This document shows positions 35,224-44,320 of a stretch of DNA of 64,000 nt, piece after piece. The notes beneath the pieces are model-generated. The model saw only the letters and a list, made by a program, of their open reading frames with translations. It was not told the origin of the DNA and made no database searches. The DNA is taken from the NCBI GenBank assembly GCA_017635595.1, contig JAGBLF010000019.1:1-64000 (forward strand), read 5' to 3'. The position numbers and the translations under genes are program-made. Each line of letters opens with the position of its first letter. Positions within the stretch are counted from its first letter, which is position 1. The stretch is from Alphaproteobacteria bacterium (lineage in GTDB: Bacteria; Pseudomonadota; Alphaproteobacteria; RF32; CAG-239).

Positions 35224-37696
35224 TGTTTACAATCCTACCCGGTACGACAATGATTTTCTTGATATTTTGATTTTCGAGCTGACGCGCCACATTTTCAAGT
35301 TTTAAGGCCTCTGCTTCGGTTTCTTCTTTAGATGCGTTTTTGGCAACGGTAATCGTACCGCGCATTTTACCATTGATTTGAACACCTAAAGTAACCGTCT
35401 GTTCTTCCGCCAAAGCCGGATCACCGACCGGCCATTTTTCGGCAACGATTAGTGTATTATGGCCCAAACGTGCCCACATTTCCTCAGCCAAATGCGGCGT
35501 AAACGGCGCAAGTAATTTCAAAAGCGTTTCATAAAGTTCGGCCGGAACTTTATCCAAACCGGACAGATAGTTAACATACGTCATTAGTGAAGAAACAGCG
35601 GTATTGAATTTCATCTGATCAATACGCTCCGTAACCTCTAAAATGCACTTATGCATTGCGCGTAAGTCATCGGCCGATGCTTTAACTTCGGAACCATAAA
35701 CTTTTCTAAACAGTGAATACACTTTACTGACAAAGCGATACACGCCGTTCAAACTTTCTTCCGACCACATAGCAACCTGATCGAACGGACCGATAAACAT
35801 TTCATACAAACGGAAGGTATCGGCACCGTAGTTTTCGACAATCTCATCCGGATTGACGACATTTCCGCGTGATTTACTCATTTTCTCGCCGTCGGCGGCC
35901 AAAATCATACCGTGCGAGGTGCGTTTTTGATACGGTTCCGGCATCGGTACATAACCGCAATCATACAGGAATTTGTGCCAAAAACGCGAGTACAGTAGGT
36001 GCAGTGTGGTATGCTCCATACCGCCGTTATACCAGTCGACATTCATCCAATATTTTAAGGCCTCTTGCGAAGCAAATTCTTTATCGTTATGCGGATCGCA
36101 ATATCTTAAGAAATACCAAGACGAACCGGCCCAGTTCGGCATAACGTCGGTTTCTCTTCTGGCATGACCGCCGCACTTCGGACAAGTGGTATTCACCCAA
36201 TCGGTTGCATTAGCCAAAGGCGATTCGCCGTTATCGTTCGGACGATAATCCGGAACATCCGGTAAATTAAGCGGCAACTGATCTTCCGGAATCGGCTGCC
36301 AACCGCAATGTTCGCAGTAAACCATCGGAATCGGCTCGCCCCAATAACGTTGACGGGAGAACACCCAGTCACGCAGCTTAAAATTAACTTTCGGCTGACC
36401 GAAACCGTTATCTTGAGCAAACTTAATGGCGGCGGCCATGGCATCCTTTTTATCCATACCATCCATAAAGCCGGAATTAATATGTTCACCATCTTCTTCC
36501 CAAGCTTCTTTACTGATATCGCCGCCGGCCAAAACCTGAATAATCGGCAAATTAAAGACTTTGGCAAAATCATAATCGCGCTGATCGTGCGCCGGAACGG
36601 CCATAATGGCACCGGTCCCGTAGCCGGTCAGAACATAATCGGAAATAAATACCGGAATTAATTTACCGTTAAACGGATTGCGTGCTTTAATACCCTTCAG
36701 TTCAACACCGGTTTTCGTGATATCGGAAGTACGTTGCAATTCGGATTTCTTAGAAGTTTCGGTAACATAATTTTCAATTTCGGCAACATTTTCAAACTTA
36801 TCGGTCAATTCTTTAACAAAATGATGTTCCGGTGCCATAACCATATATGTTACGCCGAAAGTCGTATCCGGGCGCGTGGTATAAACAACCAGCTTTTTAC
36901 CTAAATCATGACCGTTGTTATCGGTTAAATCAAATTCGAGCTCGGCACCTTCGGAACGACCGATCCAGTTGACTTGGGTAGATTTAACGCGATCAATAAA
37001 ATCAACTGTTTCGATATCGTTAATCAGTCTGTCGGCATATTTGGTAATGGCCAACATCCATTGTTCCTTGTCTTTGCGAACAACCTGTGCACCGCAACGT
37101 TCGCAACAGCCGTTAACAACTTCTTCGTTAGCCAACCCCACTTTGCAGGATGGACACCAGTTAATGGCGATTTTATCCTTATAAGCCAAACCATGTTTCC
37201 AAAACTGGATAAACATCCACTGTGTCCACTTGTAATATTCCGGATCACAGGTATTGAAACATCTGTCCCAGTCAAACGAAAAGCCTATTGATTTCAGCTG
37301 GCGGGTAAAATTGGCGATATTTTCTTTAGTAGAAATTGCCGGATGCACACCGGTTTTAATGGCATAGTTTTCTGCCGGCAAGCCGAAGGCATCAAAACCC
37401 ATCGGGTACAAAACGTTAAAGCCCTGCATTCTCTTTTTGCGAGATATAACGTCCAAAGCCGTATATGAGCGCGGATGGCCGACGTGCAATCCCGCACCGG
37501 ACGGATACGGAAATTCAACCAACGCATAAAATTTAGGCTTATTGTAGTCTATATCGACCTTATAAGCTTTTTCATCTTCCCAAATTTTTTGCCATTTATT
37601 TTCGATTGTACGAAAGTTATATCTCTCTTCATTTTGCCAATCCTGGCGCCATTCTTCCCAACTATCTTTTCCGTTATAACGGGCTTTTCCAGACAT
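35210..37696 (-). CDS. leuS: Leucyl-tRNA synthetase
   Basis: The 828-residue class I synthetase charges tRNA-Leu. HIGH reads HVGH (in SGAGLHVGHPRSYT) and KMSKS reads KMSKSRGN. The CP1 editing domain has TTRPDTTFGVTY. Two CxxC pairs (WCPSC and CCERC) form the zinc domain. The C-terminal domain ends IIVVPGRIVNIVAA. An AGAGG site lies before the ATG. It starts the leuS-lptE-holA operon. Confidence 0.96.
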   Translation of the reverse strand: MSGKARYNGKDSWEEWRQDWQNEERYNFRTIENKWQKIWEDEKAYKVDIDYNKPKFYALVEFPYPSGAGLHVGHPRSYTALDVISRKKRMQGFNVLYPMGFDAFGLPAENYAIKTGVHPAISTKENIANFTRQLKSIGFSFDWDRCFNTCDPEYYKWTQWMFIQFWKHGLAYKDKIAINWCPSCKVGLANEEVVNGCCERCGAQVVRKDKEQWMLAITKYADRLINDIETVDFIDRVKSTQVNWIGRSEGAELEFDLTDNNGHDLGKKLVVYTTRPDTTFGVTYMVMAPEHHFVKELTDKFENVAEIENYVTETSKKSELQRTSDITKTGVELKGIKARNPFNGKLIPVFISDYVLTGYGTGAIMAVPAHDQRDYDFAKVFNLPIIQVLAGGDISKEAWEEDGEHINSGFMDGMDKKDAMAAAIKFAQDNGFGQPKVNFKLRDWVFSRQRYWGEPIPMVYCEHCGWQPIPEDQLPLNLPDVPDYRPNDNGESPLANATDWVNTTCPKCGGHARRETDVMPNWAGSSWYFLRYCDPHNDKEFASQEALKYWMNVDWYNGGMEHTTLHLLYSRFWHKFLYDCGYVPMPEPYQKRTSHGMILAADGEKMSKSRGNVVNPDEIVENYGADTFRLYEMFIGPFDQVAMWSEESLNGVYRFVSKVYSLFRKVYGSEVKASADDLRAMHKCILEVTERIDQMKFNTAVSSLMTYVNYLSGLDKVPAELYETLLKLLAPFTPHLAEEMWARLGHNTLIVAEKWPVGDPALAEEQTVTLGVQINGKMRGTITVAKNASKEETEAEALKLENVARQLENQNIKKIIVVPGRIVNIVAA

Positions 37697-37851
37697 TCTG
37701 ACCTCTTTTCAATATAAATTAAATCTGTGCAAAAGTAGCACATAATTTCTGATATTTCAATGCTTATAAGCATTATACACAAACACAAAATAATCGGCAT
37801 TTTAACTAAAAAATAAACATTATTAATTACACTTTTGCATAAGAGAAAAAA

Positions 37852-39009
37852 ATGGAAGATAAGGCTTTTTTACGCTATGCTTTAGAGCAATCCTTTTTGC
37901 ATCCGCTTATCACTCTTCCCGAGCGGATAAAAATTGTTGCCGACAGTGTTCGGCCGGAAATGTTGCAAATAAGCGATACAAAGTTCCCTGACATCGGACA
38001 TTTTGATCTGTCTGTCGAGCAAATCAAAAAATATGCTCAAAGCATTCCGTCTGTCGTCAGTTCGCGCCAAAACAAACGTCTTTATGCCGAATACGAGCTT
38101 TATAAACACGACCTGACCGAAAACATTATCATACCTGCTAACTATTCCGGTATAAAAGAAGTCTGCCGGCAATTGGGTTTACAGATTGTAAATCGCCAGT
38201 CAGCTCAAAAAAAGAAAATAACGGCAACGATTTTTCCGGTGTCATTTACGGCCGAGTTCAGCAAAATAACCGAACAATACAATACCTATTTGCAGCAATA
38301 CACCGGATTATTAAAACAAAATCCGACAGCCGTCGGGTTGTCGCTTGTAGCGGATTTTGCAAATGTTTTTGAACAAAATTTGAAAAAATTCGGTTTTTCG
38401 CATTTTAACTTTTGGATTAACCGTAGGCGTTTCTTACTATACTTAAATGAAGCAGCCCAACTTTTGAAAACACATCAGCAATTAGATGAAGATTTTTGCC
38501 GCACCCACGTCTTTTGCGGTGAAAAACTGAAAATAATGCATCATTCAGCTACCCAATGCCATGATATGCTACAAGAATTGGTTAAACTCCTGCAGCAAAT
38601 GGCTTTCGATTCGCAGCTGTGCAGCATTGTACAAGAGCTGTTGGTTTGCCGTCAGCGTTTCAACAGTGCCTTAAAACAATATCGTTCGCAAAATCCGGTA
38701 GATAATATCGATCAAATCAGTGCGTTACGCCACACAATGCGCGAAGTATTCAAAAATTACGCCTTACTATGTTATTTAAATGGTGTTCGCTGCGCCTTTG
38801 AATATAAATACTTAGATGAATCTCCGCAACAGCGCAATCCCGAATTACCGACAGTATCCCCTGATGGCGAAATCAAAAAAATCGCCAAAATCGTCGCAGA
38901 AAGCGCCAAAATCGATTCTTCAGCCGGAAAAATAGGTAAACTCTATACCGCGGCCTTAAATAAATACAACACTTCTCAACGCAAATTGCAGACATTATTT
39001 AGCAAATAA
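37852..39009 (+). CDS. Unknown protein (385 residues), first of an unknown trio
   Basis: I do not recognise this protein. It has no signal peptide or membrane segment and is predicted to be largely helical, with glutamine-rich stretches and repeated QLLKTHQQL/ELVKLLQQM-type amphipathic segments that suggest coiled coils. Several cysteines lie around residues 215-265. Glutamine and lysine are abundant. A divergent gap of 155 bases separates it from leuS, and an AAGAGA site precedes the ATG. The next gene starts 89 bases later on the same strand, so an operon is possible. Confidence 0.75.
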   Translation: MEDKAFLRYALEQSFLHPLITLPERIKIVADSVRPEMLQISDTKFPDIGHFDLSVEQIKKYAQSIPSVVSSRQNKRLYAEYELYKHDLTENIIIPANYSGIKEVCRQLGLQIVNRQSAQKKKITATIFPVSFTAEFSKITEQYNTYLQQYTGLLKQNPTAVGLSLVADFANVFEQNLKKFGFSHFNFWINRRRFLLYLNEAAQLLKTHQQLDEDFCRTHVFCGEKLKIMHHSATQCHDMLQELVKLLQQMAFDSQLCSIVQELLVCRQRFNSALKQYRSQNPVDNIDQISALRHTMREVFKNYALLCYLNGVRCAFEYKYLDESPQQRNPELPTVSPDGEIKKIAKIVAESAKIDSSAGKIGKLYTAALNKYNTSQRKLQTLFSK

Positions 39010-39098
39010 ATTACTGCATAAATTTGCACAAAAATACTAGACAAAAACAGAAATGCGTGTTATTATAACATCAAAGAATATTTTTATGAGGGTTTAAT

Positions 39099-41840
39099 AT
39101 GAATAGTGCGGATGTAAAAAAATACGTTGAAGAATTGGTAGCGCTGTATAAAGCCGGTGCTGATCGTGATAGTGCACGTTCAAAAGAACTTTTTACGCTC
39201 TTATCCGATGCCTTACCTAAAGATGTAGAGAACGCGGCAAATTCTTATGCCCGTTTTAATTTAAGAAATCCCGAATTAAAGAGTTTTATTGATAGTATCC
39301 CGAATGAAGTAGAAGCAATTCGGCAGGCTAAAAAAGGCAAAGAAGAAACACCACAGGAAAAAAATACAGATAAACACGTTCAACCAAAGCCTCAGCCTGA
39401 AAAAGAATCTGCTCGGCAAGAAAAGTCCGAAAACAAACAGACAAAAAACGAATCTTCTCAACCGGCGCCTCAGCCTGAAAAAAAGCCTGCACAACGGAAA
39501 AACAAGAATAGCAATCAATCGGCATTAGGAAAAGGGCAACAAGCTGTTTTAGCAACTTTAGCCGAATACGCCTCCGAAGAGGGTATTGATTTGACGACGG
39601 TTACCCGTGATAATTATCGCGATATCGTAAGTCGGCTGGAAACTGCCCAAGAAAAAGCAATTGCCGCAGATTTACATGTTTATCTGACCGATAAAACGGA
39701 TGATTATTCTGACAGAATTGCCGATTATCTCTCTGCTGATGATTTATCGCCGAGTAAGCAACGCTATCACTGGACAAAGACTTTAAGCATTCTTCGCTCG
39801 GAGTTTACCGCACGCCCGCAATCAGCAGAAGAAAGAGTAAATCGTGACAAAGTGATGGAGTTAGCACTCAATGTCTACCAAAGTTCTAAAATAAGATCCG
39901 ATAAAAATCCGAAAGTACCGGAACCGCGGGTTACCGAATTAACGGAAGCTCTGCTGACAAAGATGTCAAAAGTTGCTCAGTCCGATTATCAAAAGCGTTT
40001 ACAAAAGAACAAACATCGAATTTTCCCTAGAGATAAGTTTTTGGCGGACATAAAATCAAATACTCGCAATGATCAGGATTTAATTCCGCTGACAGATAAA
40101 ATTGCCGCGGCGCATGTTCAAAAAATGTTAGAATCTCTGGAACCGGCGGCACAAGATAAATACATCGCATCTTTGCGTAAAAACGATTTGGCAGAGTACA
40201 TCCCGAAAGGGTATGTACCTCATAAAAAAGAACATGAAACGAAGCAAAATAACGGAGATAATCCGCATAAAGAAGGAGACAAAACCATGGCTGAAGAAAA
40301 TAAAAACGCCGAAGATACGGCACAACCTGCTGAGCAACCTACCGAAGAAAATACATTCAAACCGTCGGCTATTCAACAAAAGGCCTGTGAACTTGCCGGT
40401 CTGAATTGGGAAGATTACAAAGATGCAGCATCGTTGATGACAGCTGTTGAAGATAAAGGCTTTAAGATTGACGGGGCAAACATCCTTAAGATGGATGGAG
40501 AGAACAGTTCCGTTGTTGCAACAGTTAACGAAGATGAACAAAATAATAATCCTCAACCCAAAACAGAAGAAAAGAAGGAGGAAGAAAAGGAGGAAGAAAA
40601 GAAAGAGGAAACAAAAGAACCTATAACCTTTACACCTCTTGAAGAAAACAATACCCCGGTTCAGACACAAGAAAATGATGATTGGATTGCCCGTAAGGCT
40701 GCTTATTACAAGGGATTAAGCGACGAGAATAAAATTGAAAATTACGAACGTGATGAAACCGTTCAAAACGGCTTCGCCGCTTCGTTTAACGGTGCTAAAA
40801 TTCATTATTCTACTCCGAATGATGTAGCTGTTTCCAAAGAAGCCGGCTTAGATGTGTTTGATGCCATGCTCAAAGAGCCGGACAACAAAGGCCGCCGCGT
40901 TAACTTCTCACCTGATATGACACCGGAAATGGCTGCTCGTTTGTATGCCGCTTGCTTAATCAACGGCAATGAAATGGGTGGTAACGCTCCGCAATTAACT
41001 GAAGAGCAGCTCAAAGCGGCTTTAGGCGATGAGGAATACGCTGTCTTCCAGCAAAAAATGGCCGAAAGAGCCCAACAACAGGAAACGCAGCAAACCGCCG
41101 AGCAGCCGACCGCCGAACAACCGACTACCGAACAACCGAATCGGGAAGGTGCTGAGACTACAAATACAGAAGCTACAAGTGCCGAGAGTACCGAAGTTAA
41201 AGAGCCGACTAAAGAAGAAATCAAACAAGCTTTGCGCGATCAATACGATATGGCGCAAATGGAAATGGCCGGTAAAGTATCTAAAGCCAAAGAACCGCGC
41301 TTACCGGATACTCCTCCTTATGTTAAAGGCTCAAACTGCTCTGATGAAGAATATAATAAATATATAGCGATGCAGGAGCGCGCCAAAGACAGTAAAGAAA
41401 TGCTGCTTGAGCAATATAAGAAGGACCCTGAAGCTTTCCGAGCAACAATGAATGAAGTTATTCAAGAAGCTCAAATAAGCAAAATAAGTGCCTTAAAAAC
41501 AAGAGTTCATCTGAACCAAACAAGAGAGGAAACTCCTGAAGACAAAAAAGCTCGTATGCAAGAAAATATCAAAGCTACACAGGCCGCTCTCGGTATTATT
41601 CCGGAATACACGGATAAGAATGGTGTCAAACATCAAAAGTTAGAAGGAGACGCACTTGATGCTTTCGTCACCGAGAAAAAGATAAGTGCCTACACCTATG
41701 GTAACTTAGGCGGTAAAGATGCGACTTTTGCCGAAAAGCTCCCTCCTGTCAAAAAAGACGGCGATGCCAAAAGGGATTTTGCTAACGGCCAAACTGCCTA
41801 TACAGCCAGAACAACAAACAGCAACACCGGACGGTCCTAG
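39099..41840 (+). CDS. Large low-complexity protein (913 residues) with an internal start signal
   Basis: This unrecognised protein is very acidic, with Lys/Glu/Gln/Pro-rich linkers. Residues about 85-150 hold two related Pro-Gln-Pro-Glu-Lys tracts; about 490-520 is almost all Glu and Lys; about 660-690 carries Ala-Glu-Gln-Pro-Thr repeats. Between them lie ordered-looking blocks at about 150-370, 420-460, 535-640 and 700-880. No signal peptide, membrane segment or catalytic motif is seen. In frame, Met397 (40287) is preceded by GAAGGAGA at normal spacing, so a shorter product may also be made, or two genes fused. The next gene starts 27 bases after its stop. Confidence 0.75.
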   Translation: MNSADVKKYVEELVALYKAGADRDSARSKELFTLLSDALPKDVENAANSYARFNLRNPELKSFIDSIPNEVEAIRQAKKGKEETPQEKNTDKHVQPKPQPEKESARQEKSENKQTKNESSQPAPQPEKKPAQRKNKNSNQSALGKGQQAVLATLAEYASEEGIDLTTVTRDNYRDIVSRLETAQEKAIAADLHVYLTDKTDDYSDRIADYLSADDLSPSKQRYHWTKTLSILRSEFTARPQSAEERVNRDKVMELALNVYQSSKIRSDKNPKVPEPRVTELTEALLTKMSKVAQSDYQKRLQKNKHRIFPRDKFLADIKSNTRNDQDLIPLTDKIAAAHVQKMLESLEPAAQDKYIASLRKNDLAEYIPKGYVPHKKEHETKQNNGDNPHKEGDKTMAEENKNAEDTAQPAEQPTEENTFKPSAIQQKACELAGLNWEDYKDAASLMTAVEDKGFKIDGANILKMDGENSSVVATVNEDEQNNNPQPKTEEKKEEEKEEEKKEETKEPITFTPLEENNTPVQTQENDDWIARKAAYYKGLSDENKIENYERDETVQNGFAASFNGAKIHYSTPNDVAVSKEAGLDVFDAMLKEPDNKGRRVNFSPDMTPEMAARLYAACLINGNEMGGNAPQLTEEQLKAALGDEEYAVFQQKMAERAQQQETQQTAEQPTAEQPTTEQPNREGAETTNTEATSAESTEVKEPTKEEIKQALRDQYDMAQMEMAGKVSKAKEPRLPDTPPYVKGSNCSDEEYNKYIAMQERAKDSKEMLLEQYKKDPEAFRATMNEVIQEAQISKISALKTRVHLNQTREETPEDKKARMQENIKATQAALGIIPEYTDKNGVKHQKLEGDALDAFVTEKKISAYTYGNLGGKDATFAEKLPPVKKDGDAKRDFANGQTAYTARTTNSNTGRS
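40270..40289 (+). promoter_or_regulatory. Internal ribosome-binding site and in-frame ATG
   Basis: GAAGGAGAC lies eight bases before an ATG at 40287-40289 that is in frame with the 913-residue gene. Both strength and spacing equal the best start signals in this window. A second product of about 517 residues would begin MAEENKNAED. Confidence 0.5.
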
Positions 41841-41867
41841 TAATACTATTCGTAAAGGAGAAAACCC

Positions 41868-43130
41868 ATGGTAGACTTTAGCGCAACATTCAAGGAATTC
41901 TTAAAAAAGTACGATTCGGCGGCGTTATCAAAAGTCGAAAGCGACGGAACTCCGCCGGACGTATTGAACAGCATCTATTCCTCGTATATCAGCAAGTTTG
42001 AAACTTGGGAGAAACTTCCGCCTCTCTTGCGTGACCGCTATGATGTTGTTCCGCAAGATATCATGGAGGCTGCCGCTCGCGGCGAAATAGAAACCTTAAG
42101 GGCTATGGAAATAGATCCGACATTAAAAACTGCCGAAGAAGCTCAGGAAAAAGTCGAAAGAGAACGCAGACAGCGCCAAAAAGATATAGAAGAAGCGGTT
42201 GATGCTTGCTGGCCGTATCATCACCACCACATTCCGGAAGATATTATCCTGCCTGCAGCGGCTGTTGCGTACACCGCAGCAATTGTTGCCGGTTACTCAA
42301 GCGGTGCTTCGCATGATATGGCTCTTGAAAGTCAATTCCGCAACAAAATCTTTGAAGGCGCCAAAGGCCGTAAGCTTACGGATGAAGAGCACAAACAGAT
42401 TATTGAAAGTCATACCCGTATACGCGATATTATGGTCAAAGACTTAGCCGAACACCAACCGGAAAGAGCCTTAATTCGTATGTTCTGTTTCCTTGATCGC
42501 CATCCGGAGAAAAAAGACGAATTACTGCCTAAAATTGCCGATTTAGTCCAAAAGATTGAAACGGAAAACCGTCAGGGCGACTTATTAAGAGCTTTACAGC
42601 ACCCTGTTTATCAGGCTAAATTATCTCGAGTCAAAGCTGAAACTTTAGATTTGATGAACAGTTGTTTATTGAAAAATGTTCCGAGTGAAATGCAGAACGG
42701 CTATCTGGCTAACAGTATTCCTATCAAGAAAAAGCTTGCCGAACTTATTGATGCCGATAATGCAGGTAATGCTACGGACATTCAAGCCCGTATTAATGAT
42801 TTGGTTAAAGATGCTAAAACAAACGGTATCGGTATTGACTTTAAAAATTACTCGGCTCGATCCCCTCACCCGATGTCAGCCGAGTTACGTCAAAAACTTA
42901 TGATTGCCTGCTGTGTTAACGATGTTCCGTACAGATCTAAATTGGCTGAAAAAATTCGTATGGATTCTGAATATTTCAAGAGTTTACCGAAAGACCTTCA
43001 GACTCTCGTGGCTGCAAAAGAGCTCCAAATGACAAAGGGACAAATTGTTACCCGCGACAAAATTGCCGACACCAAAGAGCTTTATGCTAATATGCCGTCA
43101 ATTATGGCCGCCCGAAGTGCCGGACGTTAA
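41868..43130 (+). CDS. Unknown protein (420 residues), last of the unknown trio
   Basis: Not recognised. The soluble protein has a charged N-terminal half with the repeat-like RERRQRQKDIEEA, four consecutive histidines in WPYHHHHIPED (about residue 118), then a hydrophobic stretch ILPAAAVAYTAAIVAGYSSGAS that could be one membrane segment or a buried helix. The C-terminal half is helical. An AAAGGAG site lies upstream and a strong terminator follows, so it ends the transcription unit of the trio. The histidine run could bind metal; this is inference. Confidence 0.75.
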   Translation: MVDFSATFKEFLKKYDSAALSKVESDGTPPDVLNSIYSSYISKFETWEKLPPLLRDRYDVVPQDIMEAAARGEIETLRAMEIDPTLKTAEEAQEKVERERRQRQKDIEEAVDACWPYHHHHIPEDIILPAAAVAYTAAIVAGYSSGASHDMALESQFRNKIFEGAKGRKLTDEEHKQIIESHTRIRDIMVKDLAEHQPERALIRMFCFLDRHPEKKDELLPKIADLVQKIETENRQGDLLRALQHPVYQAKLSRVKAETLDLMNSCLLKNVPSEMQNGYLANSIPIKKKLAELIDADNAGNATDIQARINDLVKDAKTNGIGIDFKNYSARSPHPMSAELRQKLMIACCVNDVPYRSKLAEKIRMDSEYFKSLPKDLQTLVAAKELQMTKGQIVTRDKIADTKELYANMPSIMAARSAGR

Positions 43131-43149
43131 AAAAGCATTTTATTCTAAA

Positions 43150-43178
43150 AGACACGGCATTGTGCCGTGTCTTTTTTT
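43150..43178. terminator. Terminator between the unknown trio and rodA
   Basis: AGACACGGCA pairs perfectly with TGCCGTGTCT over a TTG loop, followed by seven T. It separates convergent genes and ends at the rodA stop. Confidence 0.93.
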
Positions 43179-44313
43179 ATCTGTTATCATCAAACGACAT
43201 CTTCGATTTATTGATTGACATACAAAGTATAATCCCAAAGCTGGCCATAATCGAAAACATAACCGTTCCGCCGTATGAAATCAGCGGCAGAGGAACACCA
43301 ACCACCGGCAGCAACCCCATAACCATGGAAATATTAATGAATACATACAAAAAATAATTGGTATTCAAGCCGATTATGGTCAGTTTGGCAAAATAGTTAT
43401 GCGTGCGAAAAGCAAACAAATAGCCGAGTGCGATAACCAGCAAATTCAAAGCTAATACCGTCAGACTGCCGAGCATACCGAATTCTTCGGAAAACATTGT
43501 AAAAATAAAATCTGTATGTTTTTCCGGCAGAAAATTCAGATGTGTCTGCGTTCCGTGCAAAAAGCCTTTGCCGAAAACACCGCCGGAACCGAAAGCTATT
43601 TTAGATTGAATGATATGATAACCGGTGCCGAGCGGGTCTCTCTCCGGATCCAAAAATGTCAGCACCCTGTTTTTTTGGTACTCATGCAAAAAGTTCCATA
43701 TAATCGGCAAACTGCCGCCGCCGATTGTCCCGACCAAAGCAAACTTCCACCATTGTACACCGGCCACAAACACCATCACTGTAGCCGTAATCAAAACCAT
43801 CAGCGCCGTTCCCAAATCAGGCTCCATAGCAATAAAAGCAACCGGAAACAGTGTCAGTAAGGCCGGAATAATCAATCCGCGGAAAGTTCGAATTCCCTGT
43901 ATGGTCATTGCATTAAAATAGCGTGCCAAAAACAGAACGATACCTATTTTCATCAACTCGGACGGCTGTACCTTAAACAGTCCGAAGTTAATCCAACGCT
44001 GTGCCCCCATACCGATATGACCGAATACCTCAACGGCAATCAACAGCATCATAGATACCAAGTAAAAAACATAAGCCCATTTATAGTATTGTCTGGCATC
44101 AATCAAAGCCATAAAAATCATCAGGGTAAGCGCAAAACCGAAACGCATTAAATGTTTACCTGCCCACGGTTCCCAACTGCCGTTAGCCGCTGAATACAGA
44201 GTCATTGTTCCGATACCGGCCAAAATCACTATAAGCAAAATATAGGTAAAACTTATACCCAGAATTTTATCCTTCAAACTTTGTCCGTTATTTCCGTAAC
44301 CGATATATTCCAT
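43177..44313 (-). CDS. rodA: Rod shape-determining glycosyltransferase RodA
   Basis: The 378-residue SEDS protein has about ten membrane segments and the family marks AQRWINFGLFKVQPSELMKIG, a FLHGTQTHLNFLPEKHTDFIFTMFSEEFG loop and PLISYGGTVMFS near the end. RodA polymerises lipid II glycan chains with its transpeptidase partner PBP2, encoded just upstream. It is the last gene of the mre-mrd operon. Confidence 0.96.
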   Translation of the reverse strand: MEYIGYGNNGQSLKDKILGISFTYILLIVILAGIGTMTLYSAANGSWEPWAGKHLMRFGFALTLMIFMALIDARQYYKWAYVFYLVSMMLLIAVEVFGHIGMGAQRWINFGLFKVQPSELMKIGIVLFLARYFNAMTIQGIRTFRGLIIPALLTLFPVAFIAMEPDLGTALMVLITATVMVFVAGVQWWKFALVGTIGGGSLPIIWNFLHEYQKNRVLTFLDPERDPLGTGYHIIQSKIAFGSGGVFGKGFLHGTQTHLNFLPEKHTDFIFTMFSEEFGMLGSLTVLALNLLVIALGYLFAFRTHNYFAKLTIIGLNTNYFLYVFINISMVMGLLPVVGVPLPLISYGGTVMFSIMASFGIILCMSINKSKMSFDDNR

Positions 44314-44320
44314 TGAGCAC

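Noticed and set aside
40128..40670. A 180-codon minus-strand frame rich in Phe and Leu
   Set aside because: It is the antisense of the Lys/Glu-rich low-complexity section of the 913-residue gene, which always reads as a hydrophobic frame.
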